NCBI GenBank assembly: GCA_003445095.1
Contig: DLVS01000751.1
Span: 1 to 8,338, forward strand
Direction: 5' to 3'
DNA from: Verrucomicrobiales bacterium
Lineage (GTDB): Bacteria > Verrucomicrobiota > Verrucomicrobiia > Limisphaerales > UBA9464
Length of the DNA stretch: 8,338 nucleotides
Shown in pieces: positions 1 through 6,557 of the stretch. Numbering within the stretch: position 1 is the first letter of the stretch; each line of letters begins with the position of its first letter. The translations under genes and the position numbers were made by a program. The notes under the pieces are model-generated. The model did not search any database. It was given only the letters and a program-made list of their open reading frames with translations, and was not told the origin of the DNA.

Positions 1-21
1 GCAGCCGGCGAGGGGTGTCAT
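1..21 (-). CDS. nuoK: Start of probable NuoK (NADH-quinone oxidoreductase subunit K), partial
   Basis: Only seven codons are in the window (M-T-P-L-A-G-C, then the edge). The ATG overlaps the nuoJ stop codon as ATGA, which is the usual translationally coupled arrangement of complex I membrane genes. The identity rests on position alone, because nuoK normally follows nuoJ. Too little sequence is visible to see any NuoK motif, and no clear Shine-Dalgarno sequence precedes the ATG. Confidence 0.5.
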
Positions 22-569
22 GACGGCGTGGCGCGAGTGGAGGTGGATCGAGGATCGCGGCGTGGAAGCGCAATCAAGGCGGCTCCAAGCGTGGCGACGG
101 TTAGTAGCAATCCGAGCGCCTGCAACGGTACCACGTATTCTCGCATCAATCGCTCGCCGATGGCTCGCACGGTCACCTTAGGCGGGGACGGAGTCTCGCG
201 GTGGACCAGCGGACTCTGCCAAACCGCCCAAGTCAGCATCGCCGCTACGGAAAGCGTCACACCCAATCCGAGAATCGGAGCGCGACTGACCGATTCTCCG
301 CTGGGTTCGATTCCCCGCACGAGCAAAACCGCAAACACGATTAGAATCGCGACGGCGCCGACGTATACCAACACCTGAACGAGGCCGGCAAATTCGGCGT
401 TCAAGTAGACGAAAATAAGCCCCAGTCCGCTAAGGGACAGCGCCAGGCAAAGTGCCGAATGAACTAAATTCCGCAGGCTCACTGCCGCCAGCGCAGCACC
501 AAAGGTAAGTCCGGCTAGTAGAGCAAAGGTGGCAGTCATAAGCAGGTAGCCAATATTGGAAGTCCCCAC
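18..569 (-). CDS. nuoJ: NADH-quinone oxidoreductase subunit J
   Basis: This is a membrane-arm subunit of respiratory complex I, which couples NADH oxidation and quinone reduction to ion pumping in the cytoplasmic membrane. The 183-residue product is strongly hydrophobic, with about five membrane segments. Family features are an N-terminal helix running into SLRNLVHSALCLALS (31-45), the signature segment LNAEFAGLVQVLVYVGAVAILIVFAVLL (roughly 56-83; the helix with a pi-bulge in this family), a loop, then EYVVPLQALGLLLTVATLGA (144-163). Length is normal for the family. The first in-frame start is GTG at 569. An ATG at 539 (residue 11) aligns better with typical NuoJ N-termini, and neither has a good ribosome binding site. 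The gene lies downstream of nuoH after an unusual 444-bp gap and overlaps the presumed nuoK start by 4 bp. Identity is secure; the start is not. Confidence 0.93.
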   Translation of the reverse strand: MGTSNIGYLLMTATFALLAGLTFGAALAAVSLRNLVHSALCLALSLSGLGLIFVYLNAEFAGLVQVLVYVGAVAILIVFAVLLVRGIEPSGESVSRAPILGLGVTLSVAAMLTWAVWQSPLVHRETPSPPKVTVRAIGERLMREYVVPLQALGLLLTVATLGAALIALPRRDPRSTSTRATPS

Positions 570-653
570 TAACCATTCAAACGGTACGGATGGCGCGCTG
601 CGCCGTCCCCGGCTCGGGCGAAGTTCCGGGCCGGTCTTTCGCGGCGACGCGTC

Positions 654-739
654 GCATTCTTCCCTCGCGCTGGTGCGAAAGGCCGCGCTTCAGGCGCGGG
701 GCCGCCGCAGCGCGGCAGCCCTACCCTGGCATTCTTCCC
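654..739. repeat. GC-hairpin cluster bounded by an 11-bp direct repeat
   Basis: GCATTCTTCCC occurs at 654-664 and again, identically and in the same orientation, at 729-739. Between the copies lie two small GC stems. In the first, CCGCGC (683-688) pairs with GCGCGG (694-699) over a 5-nt loop. In the second, GCCGC (701-705) pairs with GCGGC (712-716) over a 6-nt loop. Hairpins flanked by direct repeats resemble a REP/MITE-like unit. Whether the direct repeats are a target duplication or part of a repeated element is inference. Confidence 0.5.
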
Positions 740-835
740 GCCACGGATGCCATGGCTCTCGGGCTCCGGCCACCCGCCGAAGCTTGCTCTCCTTAAAAAC
801 GCTTCGATCTTAGCCGGAACGATGCAGTAGAAAAT

Positions 836-982
836 GGGGAGCGCGCCCGCCTCGGGCGCAGTGGCGGGCGCCCCGTCCGCTACACCGCAGCGCGTACCGA
901 CACACCAAACGGTGACGGCTCCACACGCCCAACAGCGGACGGCGAGGCGCCGTCCGCCACGCCCGAGGCGGGCGTGCTCCCC
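836..982. repeat. Long imperfect inverted repeat (REP/MITE-like palindromic element)
   Basis: The left arm (836-881) and right arm (934-982) are reverse complements, with one mismatch and three 3-nt indels, around a 52-nt centre. The outermost 23 bp match with a single substitution. The arms contain nested palindromes: GCCCG/CGGGC stems at 846-858 and 961-973, and GCGGACGGCG (936-945) facing CGCCGTCCGC (949-958). It begins 31 bp after the nuoH stop in the direction of transcription. On the minus strand the structure is followed by a short TTTT run, so it could terminate or attenuate transcription into nuoJ, or stabilise the nuoH mRNA end. The indels in multiples of three suggest arms that diverged by slippage. 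I read it as a dispersed repetitive element rather than a nuo-specific regulator, but other copies lie outside this window. Confidence 0.75.
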
Positions 983-1013
983 AATCGGACTGCATGGATA
1001 CGGCTTAGGTTGG

Positions 1014-2192
1014 TCAATTCGCATAACGATAAGTTCGGCGAGGAAACGCCCGGGCGAAGGGCCGGCTCAATAGAAAATAGGCCACGGCAATTAAGCCCAC
1101 GCCCAGTGCCCAGCGAAGCAAAACATTCCAGGACGCCGTGAAGTGCCAGAGCCCGGCGACAACTGCATTGACGAAGGTCAGCGGCAAGAGGAACTGCCAC
1201 GCAAACTGCATCAACTGATCCATCCGCAACCGCGGCAACGTCCCGCGGACCCAGACAAAAAACACGATCAACGCCATCAGCTTTCCGAAAAACCAGAGCC
1301 ACGACGGCACCCAATCCAGCCAGGTGAACGGCGCGAGCCAGCCCCCGAGAAACAAGGTGATGCCCAGCCCACACACGGCGAACAGGCCGAGATATTCTCC
1401 GAGGAAGAACAGCGCAAACTTGAAGCCCGAATACTCGGTGAAATAGCCCGCGATGATCTCTGATTCCGCTTCCGGCAGATCGAACGGCGCGCGATTGGCT
1501 TCGGCGGCGGCCGCGATCAGGAACAGAAAGAATCCTAAGATTCCCCACGGCGTGAACAGATTCCACGCGTGCAATCCAGCGATTCCCGCGGCTGCTTGGT
1601 GCTCGATGATCGTCACCAGAGACAGGGAACCGGTCAGCATGACCACCGTCAGAGAGGAAAGTACCAGCGGCAATTCGTAGCTGATGAGCTGCGCGAGAGC
1701 GCGCATGGCTCCGAGCAACGAATATTTGTTGCCGCCAGACCAACCGGCCATGAACACGCCAACTTCGACGGCTGTTCCCACCGCGAAAAAGAATAGCAAT
1801 CCAGCTTCCGGCAGATCCAAGGCAACGAGATTGCGTCCAACGGGAATCACGGCGAAGGCCAACAGCGGCGGAATCACGACGACCAGCGGCGCCAGGAAAT
1901 GAACGACACGATCAGCGTTGCGCGGAACGATATCTTCTTTGGTTAACGACTTGATTCCGTCGGCCGCGAACTGAAGGAACCCGGCGGGTCCGACTCGATT
2001 GGGCCCCGGACGGTTTTGTATGCGACCGAGGATTTTCCGTTCCAGCACGGTGGTAATTGCGAATAAAGCGGGAAACACCGCACAAATCGCCCCGATAGCA
2101 ATGAGGGTTCCCACCCATGGCTGCAGGTTCGCGGGGAACAACCCCACGATCCAGCCCTTCATCTCCACCGGTAGTTGGTCGAGGGCGCTCAC
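1014..2192 (-). CDS. nuoH: NADH-quinone oxidoreductase subunit H
   Basis: This is the complex I subunit that joins the peripheral and membrane arms and forms most of the quinone-binding cavity. The 392-residue product has about eight membrane segments. Conserved blocks are ERKILGRIQNRPGPNRVGP (51-69), FAADGIKSLTKEDIVP (75-90), MAGWSGGNKYSLLGAMRALAQLISYE (148-173), EANRAPFDLPEAESEIIAGY (231-250) followed by the acidic-loop region FTEYSGFKFALFFLGEY (251-267), and VRGTLPRLRMDQLMQFAW (315-332). These are the glutamate-rich quinone-site loops of the family, and all look intact. The start used is GTG at 2192, immediately after an in-frame TGA, so no upstream extension is possible. An ATG at 2162 (residue 11) is the alternative. 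The gene is divergent from the SDR gene and followed by an anomalous spacer before nuoJ, so it is the first gene of this nuo block. Confidence 0.96.
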   Translation of the reverse strand: MSALDQLPVEMKGWIVGLFPANLQPWVGTLIAIGAICAVFPALFAITTVLERKILGRIQNRPGPNRVGPAGFLQFAADGIKSLTKEDIVPRNADRVVHFLAPLVVVIPPLLAFAVIPVGRNLVALDLPEAGLLFFFAVGTAVEVGVFMAGWSGGNKYSLLGAMRALAQLISYELPLVLSSLTVVMLTGSLSLVTIIEHQAAAGIAGLHAWNLFTPWGILGFFLFLIAAAAEANRAPFDLPEAESEIIAGYFTEYSGFKFALFFLGEYLGLFAVCGLGITLFLGGWLAPFTWLDWVPSWLWFFGKLMALIVFFVWVRGTLPRLRMDQLMQFAWQFLLPLTFVNAVVAGLWHFTASWNVLLRWALGVGLIAVAYFLLSRPFARAFPRRTYRYAN

Positions 2193-2432
2193 TCAGTGCC
2201 GTGGACTTTGGAAAACAGGACAGCCGAAAGGCAATCCACGGTTTCAACTTTCGTGGACTGCTGCCTTAAGCATCCAGGCAACGGCTCGCCCGTCCATTCC
2301 TCACACGGGCGGAAAGAGCCCGAACTCCGCCTCAGCCTGTCATCTCCGGGGCGGGCGTCGCATTTGTAAGGAACCGCTGCGCACGTCGACCGATCTGTGC
2401 GACACGAAATCATCTTTCATTTGAGAACTACT
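2193..2432. promoter_or_regulatory. Divergent intergenic region between nuoH and the SDR gene
   Basis: This 240-bp region must carry the promoters for the leftward nuo block and probably the rightward SDR-glucosidase unit. I could not assign convincing -35/-10 boxes. Visible elements are CGTGGACT at 2200-2207 and again at 2252-2259, with the inverted TCCACG at 2235-2240 making a 6-bp-arm dyad with the second copy. There is also a perfect 7-bp-arm hairpin, CGCCCGT (2287-2293) with ACGGGCG (2305-2311) over 11 nt. The hairpin has no T-run on either side, so it does not look like an intrinsic terminator. Any regulatory role is inferred from position. Confidence 0.4.
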
Positions 2433-3386
2433 ATGCGAACCGAAATGCCGCCTCCAACGCTTCCGCAAACTCGCCGCATGTCCAACGGGGTGATCGATCC
2501 GATCTCTCCCGAAGTGCGCGAACTCATGAACGAACACCTGCGCGAAGAGGGGTTACCGGAGGCCGAGATGCCGGCTTGTCCGATCCATAAAGTTCTCAAG
2601 GGTCAAAAGGCTTTGGTCACCGGCGCCAATTCGGGCATCGGCCAAGCCGTTGCTCTGGCGTTGGCTCACGCCGGCGCCGATGTGGTGGTGAACTATGTTT
2701 CGCGTCCCGACGCCGCGGAAGCAGTCGTGCGGGAGGCGTCGCGTTGCGGCGCCAACGTCTATGCCCACCGCGCCAATGTCGCTGATGAGGCCGAAGTGCA
2801 GGGGATGTTTAAGAAAATGATCCAGGAGTTCGGCACGATTGACATCCTGGTAAACAACGCCGGCCTGCAGAAGGACGCGCCGATCGACGAGATGACCTTG
2901 GCTGACTGGAAGTTTGTCCTCGATGTCAATTTGACCGGCCAGTTCCTGTGTTCGCGCGAGGCGGTCCGCGAGTTCAAGCGCCGTGGGGTCCGACGGGAGG
3001 TTTCCTGCGCCGCGGGGAAGATCATTTGCATGAGCAGCGTTCACGAGGTGATCCCCTGGGCAGGCCATGTGAATTACGCGGCGAGCAAGGGTGGTGTGAT
3101 GCTGATGATGAAAAGCATTGCGCAGGAGGTCGCGCCGCACCGCATCCGGGTGAATTCCGTTTGCCCCGGCGCAGTTCGCACGCCGATCAACATGGAAGCC
3201 TGGGGCACGCCTGAAGCGTACGCGGCGTTGATGAAGCTGATCCCCTACAAACGGATCGGCGAGCCGGACGACATCGGCCGTGCTTGTGTGTGGTTGGCCA
3301 GCGACGATTCCGACTACATTCACGGAGCCAGCCTCTTTGTAGATGGCGGCATGACGCTGTATCCGGGATTCGAGACGGGAGGATGA
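2433..3386 (+). CDS. SDR family oxidoreductase, glucose 1-dehydrogenase-like
   Basis: This is a cytoplasmic NAD(P)-dependent short-chain dehydrogenase/reductase of the classical type. Numbering from ATG 2433 (317 aa), it shows the cofactor motif TGANSGIG (63-70), NNAG (141-144), and a full catalytic tetrad: Asn166 in DVNLTGQ, Ser202 in CMSSVHE, Tyr215 and Lys219 in NYAASKGG. The PG-AVRTPIN motif and the C-terminal FVDGGMTLYPGF are typical of glucose 1-dehydrogenase-like SDRs, which oxidise glucose to gluconolactone; the substrate here is inferred. A longer basic loop before the catalytic serine (about 182-196, RRGVRREVSCAAGK) and an N-terminal extension of about 50 residues exceed the ~260-residue family core. 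The reading frame opens with GTG at 2397; ATG 2433 and ATG 2478 (MSNGVID) are both plausible starts and no Shine-Dalgarno decides. The glucosidase gene follows almost without spacing, implying co-transcription and a shared sugar pathway. Confidence 0.88.
   Translation: MRTEMPPPTLPQTRRMSNGVIDPISPEVRELMNEHLREEGLPEAEMPACPIHKVLKGQKALVTGANSGIGQAVALALAHAGADVVVNYVSRPDAAEAVVREASRCGANVYAHRANVADEAEVQGMFKKMIQEFGTIDILVNNAGLQKDAPIDEMTLADWKFVLDVNLTGQFLCSREAVREFKRRGVRREVSCAAGKIICMSSVHEVIPWAGHVNYAASKGGVMLMMKSIAQEVAPHRIRVNSVCPGAVRTPINMEAWGTPEAYAALMKLIPYKRIGEPDDIGRACVWLASDDSDYIHGASLFVDGGMTLYPGFETGG
3377..3382 (+). promoter_or_regulatory. Ribosome binding site for the glucosidase gene, inside the SDR 3' end
   Basis: GGGAGG lies in the last codons of the SDR gene. 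It abuts an ATG at 3383 that overlaps the SDR stop as ATGA, which is too close for that start, and lies 12 nt before the ATG at 3395. It therefore favours 3395 as the glucosidase start and suggests translational coupling between the two genes. Confidence 0.5.
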
Positions 3387-3394
3387 GTCAAGGG

Positions 3395-6271
3395 ATGTCT
3401 TGGATCTTTCGGCTGCCGCCTCCACCCGCGCCAACAGGCCACGACCGACTCATGAATTCTTCCACCGCTGAATCTCTTCGTCTCGCCGCCGCCAACGCCG
3501 GCACCGAACCATGGCGACTCTGGGGTCCTTACCTCTCCGAACGTCAATGGGGCACGGTCCGCGAAGACTACAGCCAGCGCGGCGACGCCTGGGAATACTT
3601 CCCGCACGACCACGCTCGTAGTCGGGTCTACCGCTGGGGTGAAGATGGCCTGGCGGGATTCAGCGACGATCAATCGCGGTTGTGTTTGTCCCTGGCGCTG
3701 TGGAACGGAAAAGATCCAATCCTCAAGGAGCGCCTCTTTGGCCTCACCAACGGCGAGGGCAATCACGGCGAGGATGCCAAGGAGCTCTATTATTATCTCG
3801 ACGCCACACCCACGCATTCGTGGTTGAGGATGCTCTACAAATATCCGCAGCGGGAGTTCCCCTATCATTGGTTGGTCCAAGAAAATGCGCGGCGCAAGGG
3901 CGACTGCCATCAGCCGGAGTTCGAGTTGCTCGATACCGGCATCTTCGACGACGACCGCTATTGGGACGTGTTCATCGAGTATGCCAAAGCCGGGCCCGAG
4001 GATTTGTTAATGAAGGTCACGGTCCACAACCGAGGCCCCGAAAATGCAGCCATTCACGTCCTACCTCAGCTCTGGTTTCGCAATACTTGGGCCTGGAAGC
4101 CCAATGTATCCAAGCCCCAACTCAGGAGCGCGGACGTTTCGTCCGCGCGAGTCATCGCTGAGCATCCCGAACTCGGTTCCTACGAGTTATGCTGCGAGGG
4201 TTCACCGGAGCTTCTGTTTACTGAGAACGAGACGAACCGCCAGCGCCTCTACGGCCAGACCGACGCGTCAGGCTTCTGCAAAGACGCCTTCCATGAATTT
4301 GTCGTCCATGGAAATCGCGACGCCGTGAACTCCGCGAAGGAGGGCACGAAGGCGGCGGCTCACTACGTCTTGAATGTGCCGGCGGGCGGATCGGCCGAAG
4401 TGCGCGTCCGTCTCTCCGTAGCCGCCGACGGAAGGAGGCGCACTCCAGATTTCCCCGGATCGTCTCCGCAGCCTCGCTCCTTCGCCGACTTCGACAACAT
4501 CGTCACCACGCGGCAACGCGAGGCCGACGAATTCTACGCAGCCTTGCAGGACGGCATTCCAACCGCCGACGAACGCTTGGTGCAGCGTCAGGCCTTCGCG
4601 GGCATGATTTGGTCGAAACAATTCTTCCACTACGACGTGCGCGAGTGGCTAAAGGGCGACCCGGCCCAGCCCGCACCGCCGGCCGAGCGCAAAGGAGGAC
4701 GCAACCGCGAATGGGATCATCTGAACAACGCCGACATCATCTCGATGCCTGATAAGTGGGAATACCCGTGGTATGCCGCTTGGGACCTGGCGTTTCACTG
4801 TATTCCGTTGGCGCTGGTGGACGCCGAGTTCGCGAAAGGTCAACTCGTCCTACTCACGCGGGAATGGTACATGCACGCGAATGGTCAGTTGCCCGCTTAC
4901 GAATGGTCCTTTTCCGATGTAAACCCGCCCGTCCACGCCTGGGCCACCTGGCGAGTGTTCCAGATGGATCGCAAGCAACGACGCGCCTCGAATCCCAATG
5001 ATCCCGGCGACTTAGATTTTCTCGAACGCGTCTTTCACAAGCTGCTCCTCAATTTCACCTGGTGGGTCAACCGCAAGGACGCACAGGGGCGGAACATCTT
5101 TCAGGGCGGCTTTCTCGGACTCGATAACATTGGCTGCTTCGATCGCAGCGCGCCGCTACCGACCGGCGGATGCATCAATCAAGCCGACGGTACCAGTTGG
5201 ATGGCGATGTACTCGCTCAACCTCCTCCGCATCGCCCTCGAACTCGCGCGACACCGCCGCACCTACGAGGATATCGCGACCAAATTCTTCGAACATTTTC
5301 TCCACATTGCCGCCGCGATCAACGGCGTGGGTGAGGACACACTTGGCCTCTGGGATGAGCAGGACGAATTCTACTATGACCAGCTGCATCTGCCCGATGG
5401 TCGCCGACTGCCGCTCAAGGTGCGGTCGATGGTCGGCCTCATTCCGCTCTTCGCCGTCGAGACCTTGGAGGCCGAGTTGCTCGACGCACTTCCTGAGTTC
5501 AAGGAACGGATGGACTGGTTCCTGCAGAACCGTCCGGACCTCGCCACGCTGGTTTCGCGATGGGACAAGTCCGGGATGGGCGCGCGGCACTTGCTGTCGT
5601 TGCTGCGCGGCCACCGGATGAAATGCCTTTTGCGCCGGATGCTCGACGAAAGTGAATTTCTTTCTGACTTCGGCGTTCGCGCCGTTTCCAAATTCCATGA
5701 AGCGAAGCCATATCGCTTCGACGCTGGAGGCATGACTCACGAGGTCCCCTATTGGCCGGCCGAATCCAAGAACGGCCTCTTCGGAGGTAACTCAAATTGG
5801 CGCGGCCCGATCTGGATGCCCGTGAACTATCTCCTCATCGAGTCGCTGCAGAAGTTTCACCACTATTATGGTGACGACTTCACGGTGGAGTATCCGACGG
5901 GAAGCGGACGTTTCCTGCCTCTCAGCCAAATCGCCGACGAACTTTCCCGTCGTTTGACCAACGTCTTTCTTAAAGGCCCAGACGGCATTCGCCCCGTGTT
6001 GAACTACCACTCGAAGCTCGCTCTCGACCCACACTTCGCGGACCGCATCCTGTTTCACGAATATTTCCACGGCGACACCGGCCGGGGCGTCGGCGCAAGT
6101 CACCAGACGGGCTGGACTGGCCTGGTTGCCAAACTGCTGCAACCACGGCGTTCGGAAAGGAAACCTGAACCCGTCGACGCGACGGATGTCCGCAATGGAT
6201 CAGTCAGAAAGCCAGGTCGTCGTGGGCGCCGCGAGGCCGCCGGCGTTGCCGGTCCTTATTCGATTTCTTGA
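3395..6271 (+). CDS. GH63-type glucosidase (MGH1-like glycoside hydrolase)
   Basis: This is a predicted retaining/inverting-class (alpha/alpha)6-barrel hydrolase of the bacterial branch related to mannosyl-oligosaccharide glucosidase, acting on an alpha-glucoside whose identity cannot be read here. In the 958-residue product from ATG 3395, the N-terminal beta-rich region holds WGPYLSERQWGTVREDYS (43-60), RWGEDGLAGFSDD (80-92), LFGLTNGEGNHGEDAKE (114-130), YLDATPTHSW (134-143) and LPQLWFRNTW (223-232). The catalytic barrel holds YAAWDLAFHCIPLA (460-473), LPAYEWSFSDVNPPVHAW (499-516; its carboxylates are candidates for the acid catalyst), GGFLGLDNIGCFDRS (571-585), a WPAES...GGNSNWRGPIW block (787-807) and the closing FHGDTGRGVGASHQTGWTG (891-909). 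No signal peptide is evident. Other starts are ATG 3383 (overlapping the SDR stop) and ATG 3452 (closest to the usual family N-terminus). Oddities are an in-frame palindrome at residues 245-252 and a basic ~42-residue tail after the conserved end, which overlaps the convergent gene. Confidence 0.92.
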   Translation: MSWIFRLPPPPAPTGHDRLMNSSTAESLRLAAANAGTEPWRLWGPYLSERQWGTVREDYSQRGDAWEYFPHDHARSRVYRWGEDGLAGFSDDQSRLCLSLALWNGKDPILKERLFGLTNGEGNHGEDAKELYYYLDATPTHSWLRMLYKYPQREFPYHWLVQENARRKGDCHQPEFELLDTGIFDDDRYWDVFIEYAKAGPEDLLMKVTVHNRGPENAAIHVLPQLWFRNTWAWKPNVSKPQLRSADVSSARVIAEHPELGSYELCCEGSPELLFTENETNRQRLYGQTDASGFCKDAFHEFVVHGNRDAVNSAKEGTKAAAHYVLNVPAGGSAEVRVRLSVAADGRRRTPDFPGSSPQPRSFADFDNIVTTRQREADEFYAALQDGIPTADERLVQRQAFAGMIWSKQFFHYDVREWLKGDPAQPAPPAERKGGRNREWDHLNNADIISMPDKWEYPWYAAWDLAFHCIPLALVDAEFAKGQLVLLTREWYMHANGQLPAYEWSFSDVNPPVHAWATWRVFQMDRKQRRASNPNDPGDLDFLERVFHKLLLNFTWWVNRKDAQGRNIFQGGFLGLDNIGCFDRSAPLPTGGCINQADGTSWMAMYSLNLLRIALELARHRRTYEDIATKFFEHFLHIAAAINGVGEDTLGLWDEQDEFYYDQLHLPDGRRLPLKVRSMVGLIPLFAVETLEAELLDALPEFKERMDWFLQNRPDLATLVSRWDKSGMGARHLLSLLRGHRMKCLLRRMLDESEFLSDFGVRAVSKFHEAKPYRFDAGGMTHEVPYWPAESKNGLFGGNSNWRGPIWMPVNYLLIESLQKFHHYYGDDFTVEYPTGSGRFLPLSQIADELSRRLTNVFLKGPDGIRPVLNYHSKLALDPHFADRILFHEYFHGDTGRGVGASHQTGWTGLVAKLLQPRRSERKPEPVDATDVRNGSVRKPGRRGRREAAGVAGPYSIS
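4128..4148. repeat. Perfect palindrome inside the glucosidase coding sequence
   Basis: GCGCGGACG (4128-4136) and CGTCCGCGC (4140-4148) are exact reverse complements around a TTT loop. It is translated in frame as part of QLRSADVSSARV, at a variable loop between the conserved LWFRNTW and AEHPELG segments. The core GCGGACG/CGTCCGC is shared with the inner stem of the intergenic repeat at 936-958. The short R-S-A-D peptide is reminiscent of repeat-derived peptides I recall from Verrucomicrobia proteins, an impression I could not check. I infer insertion of a dispersed palindromic unit that kept the frame open. Confidence 0.65.
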
Positions 6272-6548
6272 TGTGCTCCGGCGTGCCTTTGGCTAGGTCA
6301 ATCCTGGCCCTGATGCGCGCCTTCTGCTGGTTGTCATAGCTCAGGCTCTTGGCGGCGTTACCAGCGAAATCGTCCAGCTCGGCAATGACCTCGTCTATCT
6401 TTTCGTCGCTGAGTCCGCCGGCCTCCTCGTGAACCTTCCGATTCATCTCGAAATTCTTCATCGGGCAATCTTCGAGGGACGTGCCGATATTTCGGAATGC
6501 CGACCCTGCGCTCGCAGATGAAACGACATAAATGATCCCTCCGATCAC
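6204..6548 (-). CDS. Hypothetical small protein with one N-terminal membrane segment
   Basis: I do not recognise this 114-residue product. It begins MIGGIIYVVSSASAGS, a short hydrophobic stretch that could be a membrane anchor or weak signal peptide. A charged, helix-prone region follows (LSDEKIDEVIAELDDF, NAAKSLSYDNQQKARIRARIDLAKG) and a very basic tail (KKSNKDRQRRRPRG). The GTG start at 6548 is supported by GGAG five bases upstream, and codon use is GC3-rich and coding-like. The hydrophobic pattern continues for about ten codons upstream in frame (RIAIGAVV) without a standard start codon, so the real start may lie further out. It converges on and overlaps the glucosidase end by 68 bp and is divergent from the PEP-CTERM gene. 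No catalytic motif is visible, and function is unknown. Confidence 0.6.
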   Translation of the reverse strand: MIGGIIYVVSSASAGSAFRNIGTSLEDCPMKNFEMNRKVHEEAGGLSDEKIDEVIAELDDFAGNAAKSLSYDNQQKARIRARIDLAKGTPEHIKKSNKDRQRRRPRGAHDDLAF

Positions 6549-6553
6549 TACGG

Positions 6554-6557
6554 CTCC
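6554..6557 (-). promoter_or_regulatory. Ribosome binding site for the small membrane protein
   Basis: On the minus strand GGAG is followed by five bases (CCGTA) and then GTG. This is the best-spaced Shine-Dalgarno in the window and the reason for choosing the GTG at 6548 as start. Confidence 0.5.

Larger units (their letters stand above)
570..1013. other. Gene-free nuoH-nuoJ spacer where nuoI is expected
   Basis: This 444-bp, very GC-rich stretch separates two genes of one operon that are usually separated only by nuoI. Open frames cross it on both strands, but their translations are Arg/Pro/Gly/Ala-rich and low in complexity. None contains the two CxxCxxCxxxCP clusters of NuoI. The content that can be described is a large inverted repeat at 836-982 and a cluster of small GC hairpins at 654-739. 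The remaining bases show no gene or recognisable site. Confidence 0.75.

Noticed and set aside
569..1024. 151-codon minus-strand open frame filling the nuoH-nuoJ gap, considered as nuoI
   Set aside because: It lacks the ferredoxin cysteine motifs, is low-complexity Arg/Gly/Ala-rich, and spans the inverted repeat. It is an open frame produced by high GC.
880..1743. 287-codon minus-strand frame overlapping nuoH
   Set aside because: It is a frame-shifted shadow of nuoH, whose own frame carries every conserved block.
2287..2311. 7-bp-arm hairpin as an intrinsic terminator
   Set aside because: No T-run follows on either strand, and it sits between divergent genes where no terminator is expected.
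2189..2413. 74-codon minus-strand frame ending over the nuoH start, considered as a nuoG remnant
   Set aside because: The translation shows no NuoG or molybdopterin-family motif, and the overlap with the nuoH GTG can be accidental.
2553..3434. 293-codon minus-strand frame opposite the SDR gene
   Set aside because: It is an antisense shadow of an SDR whose plus-strand frame has all catalytic motifs.
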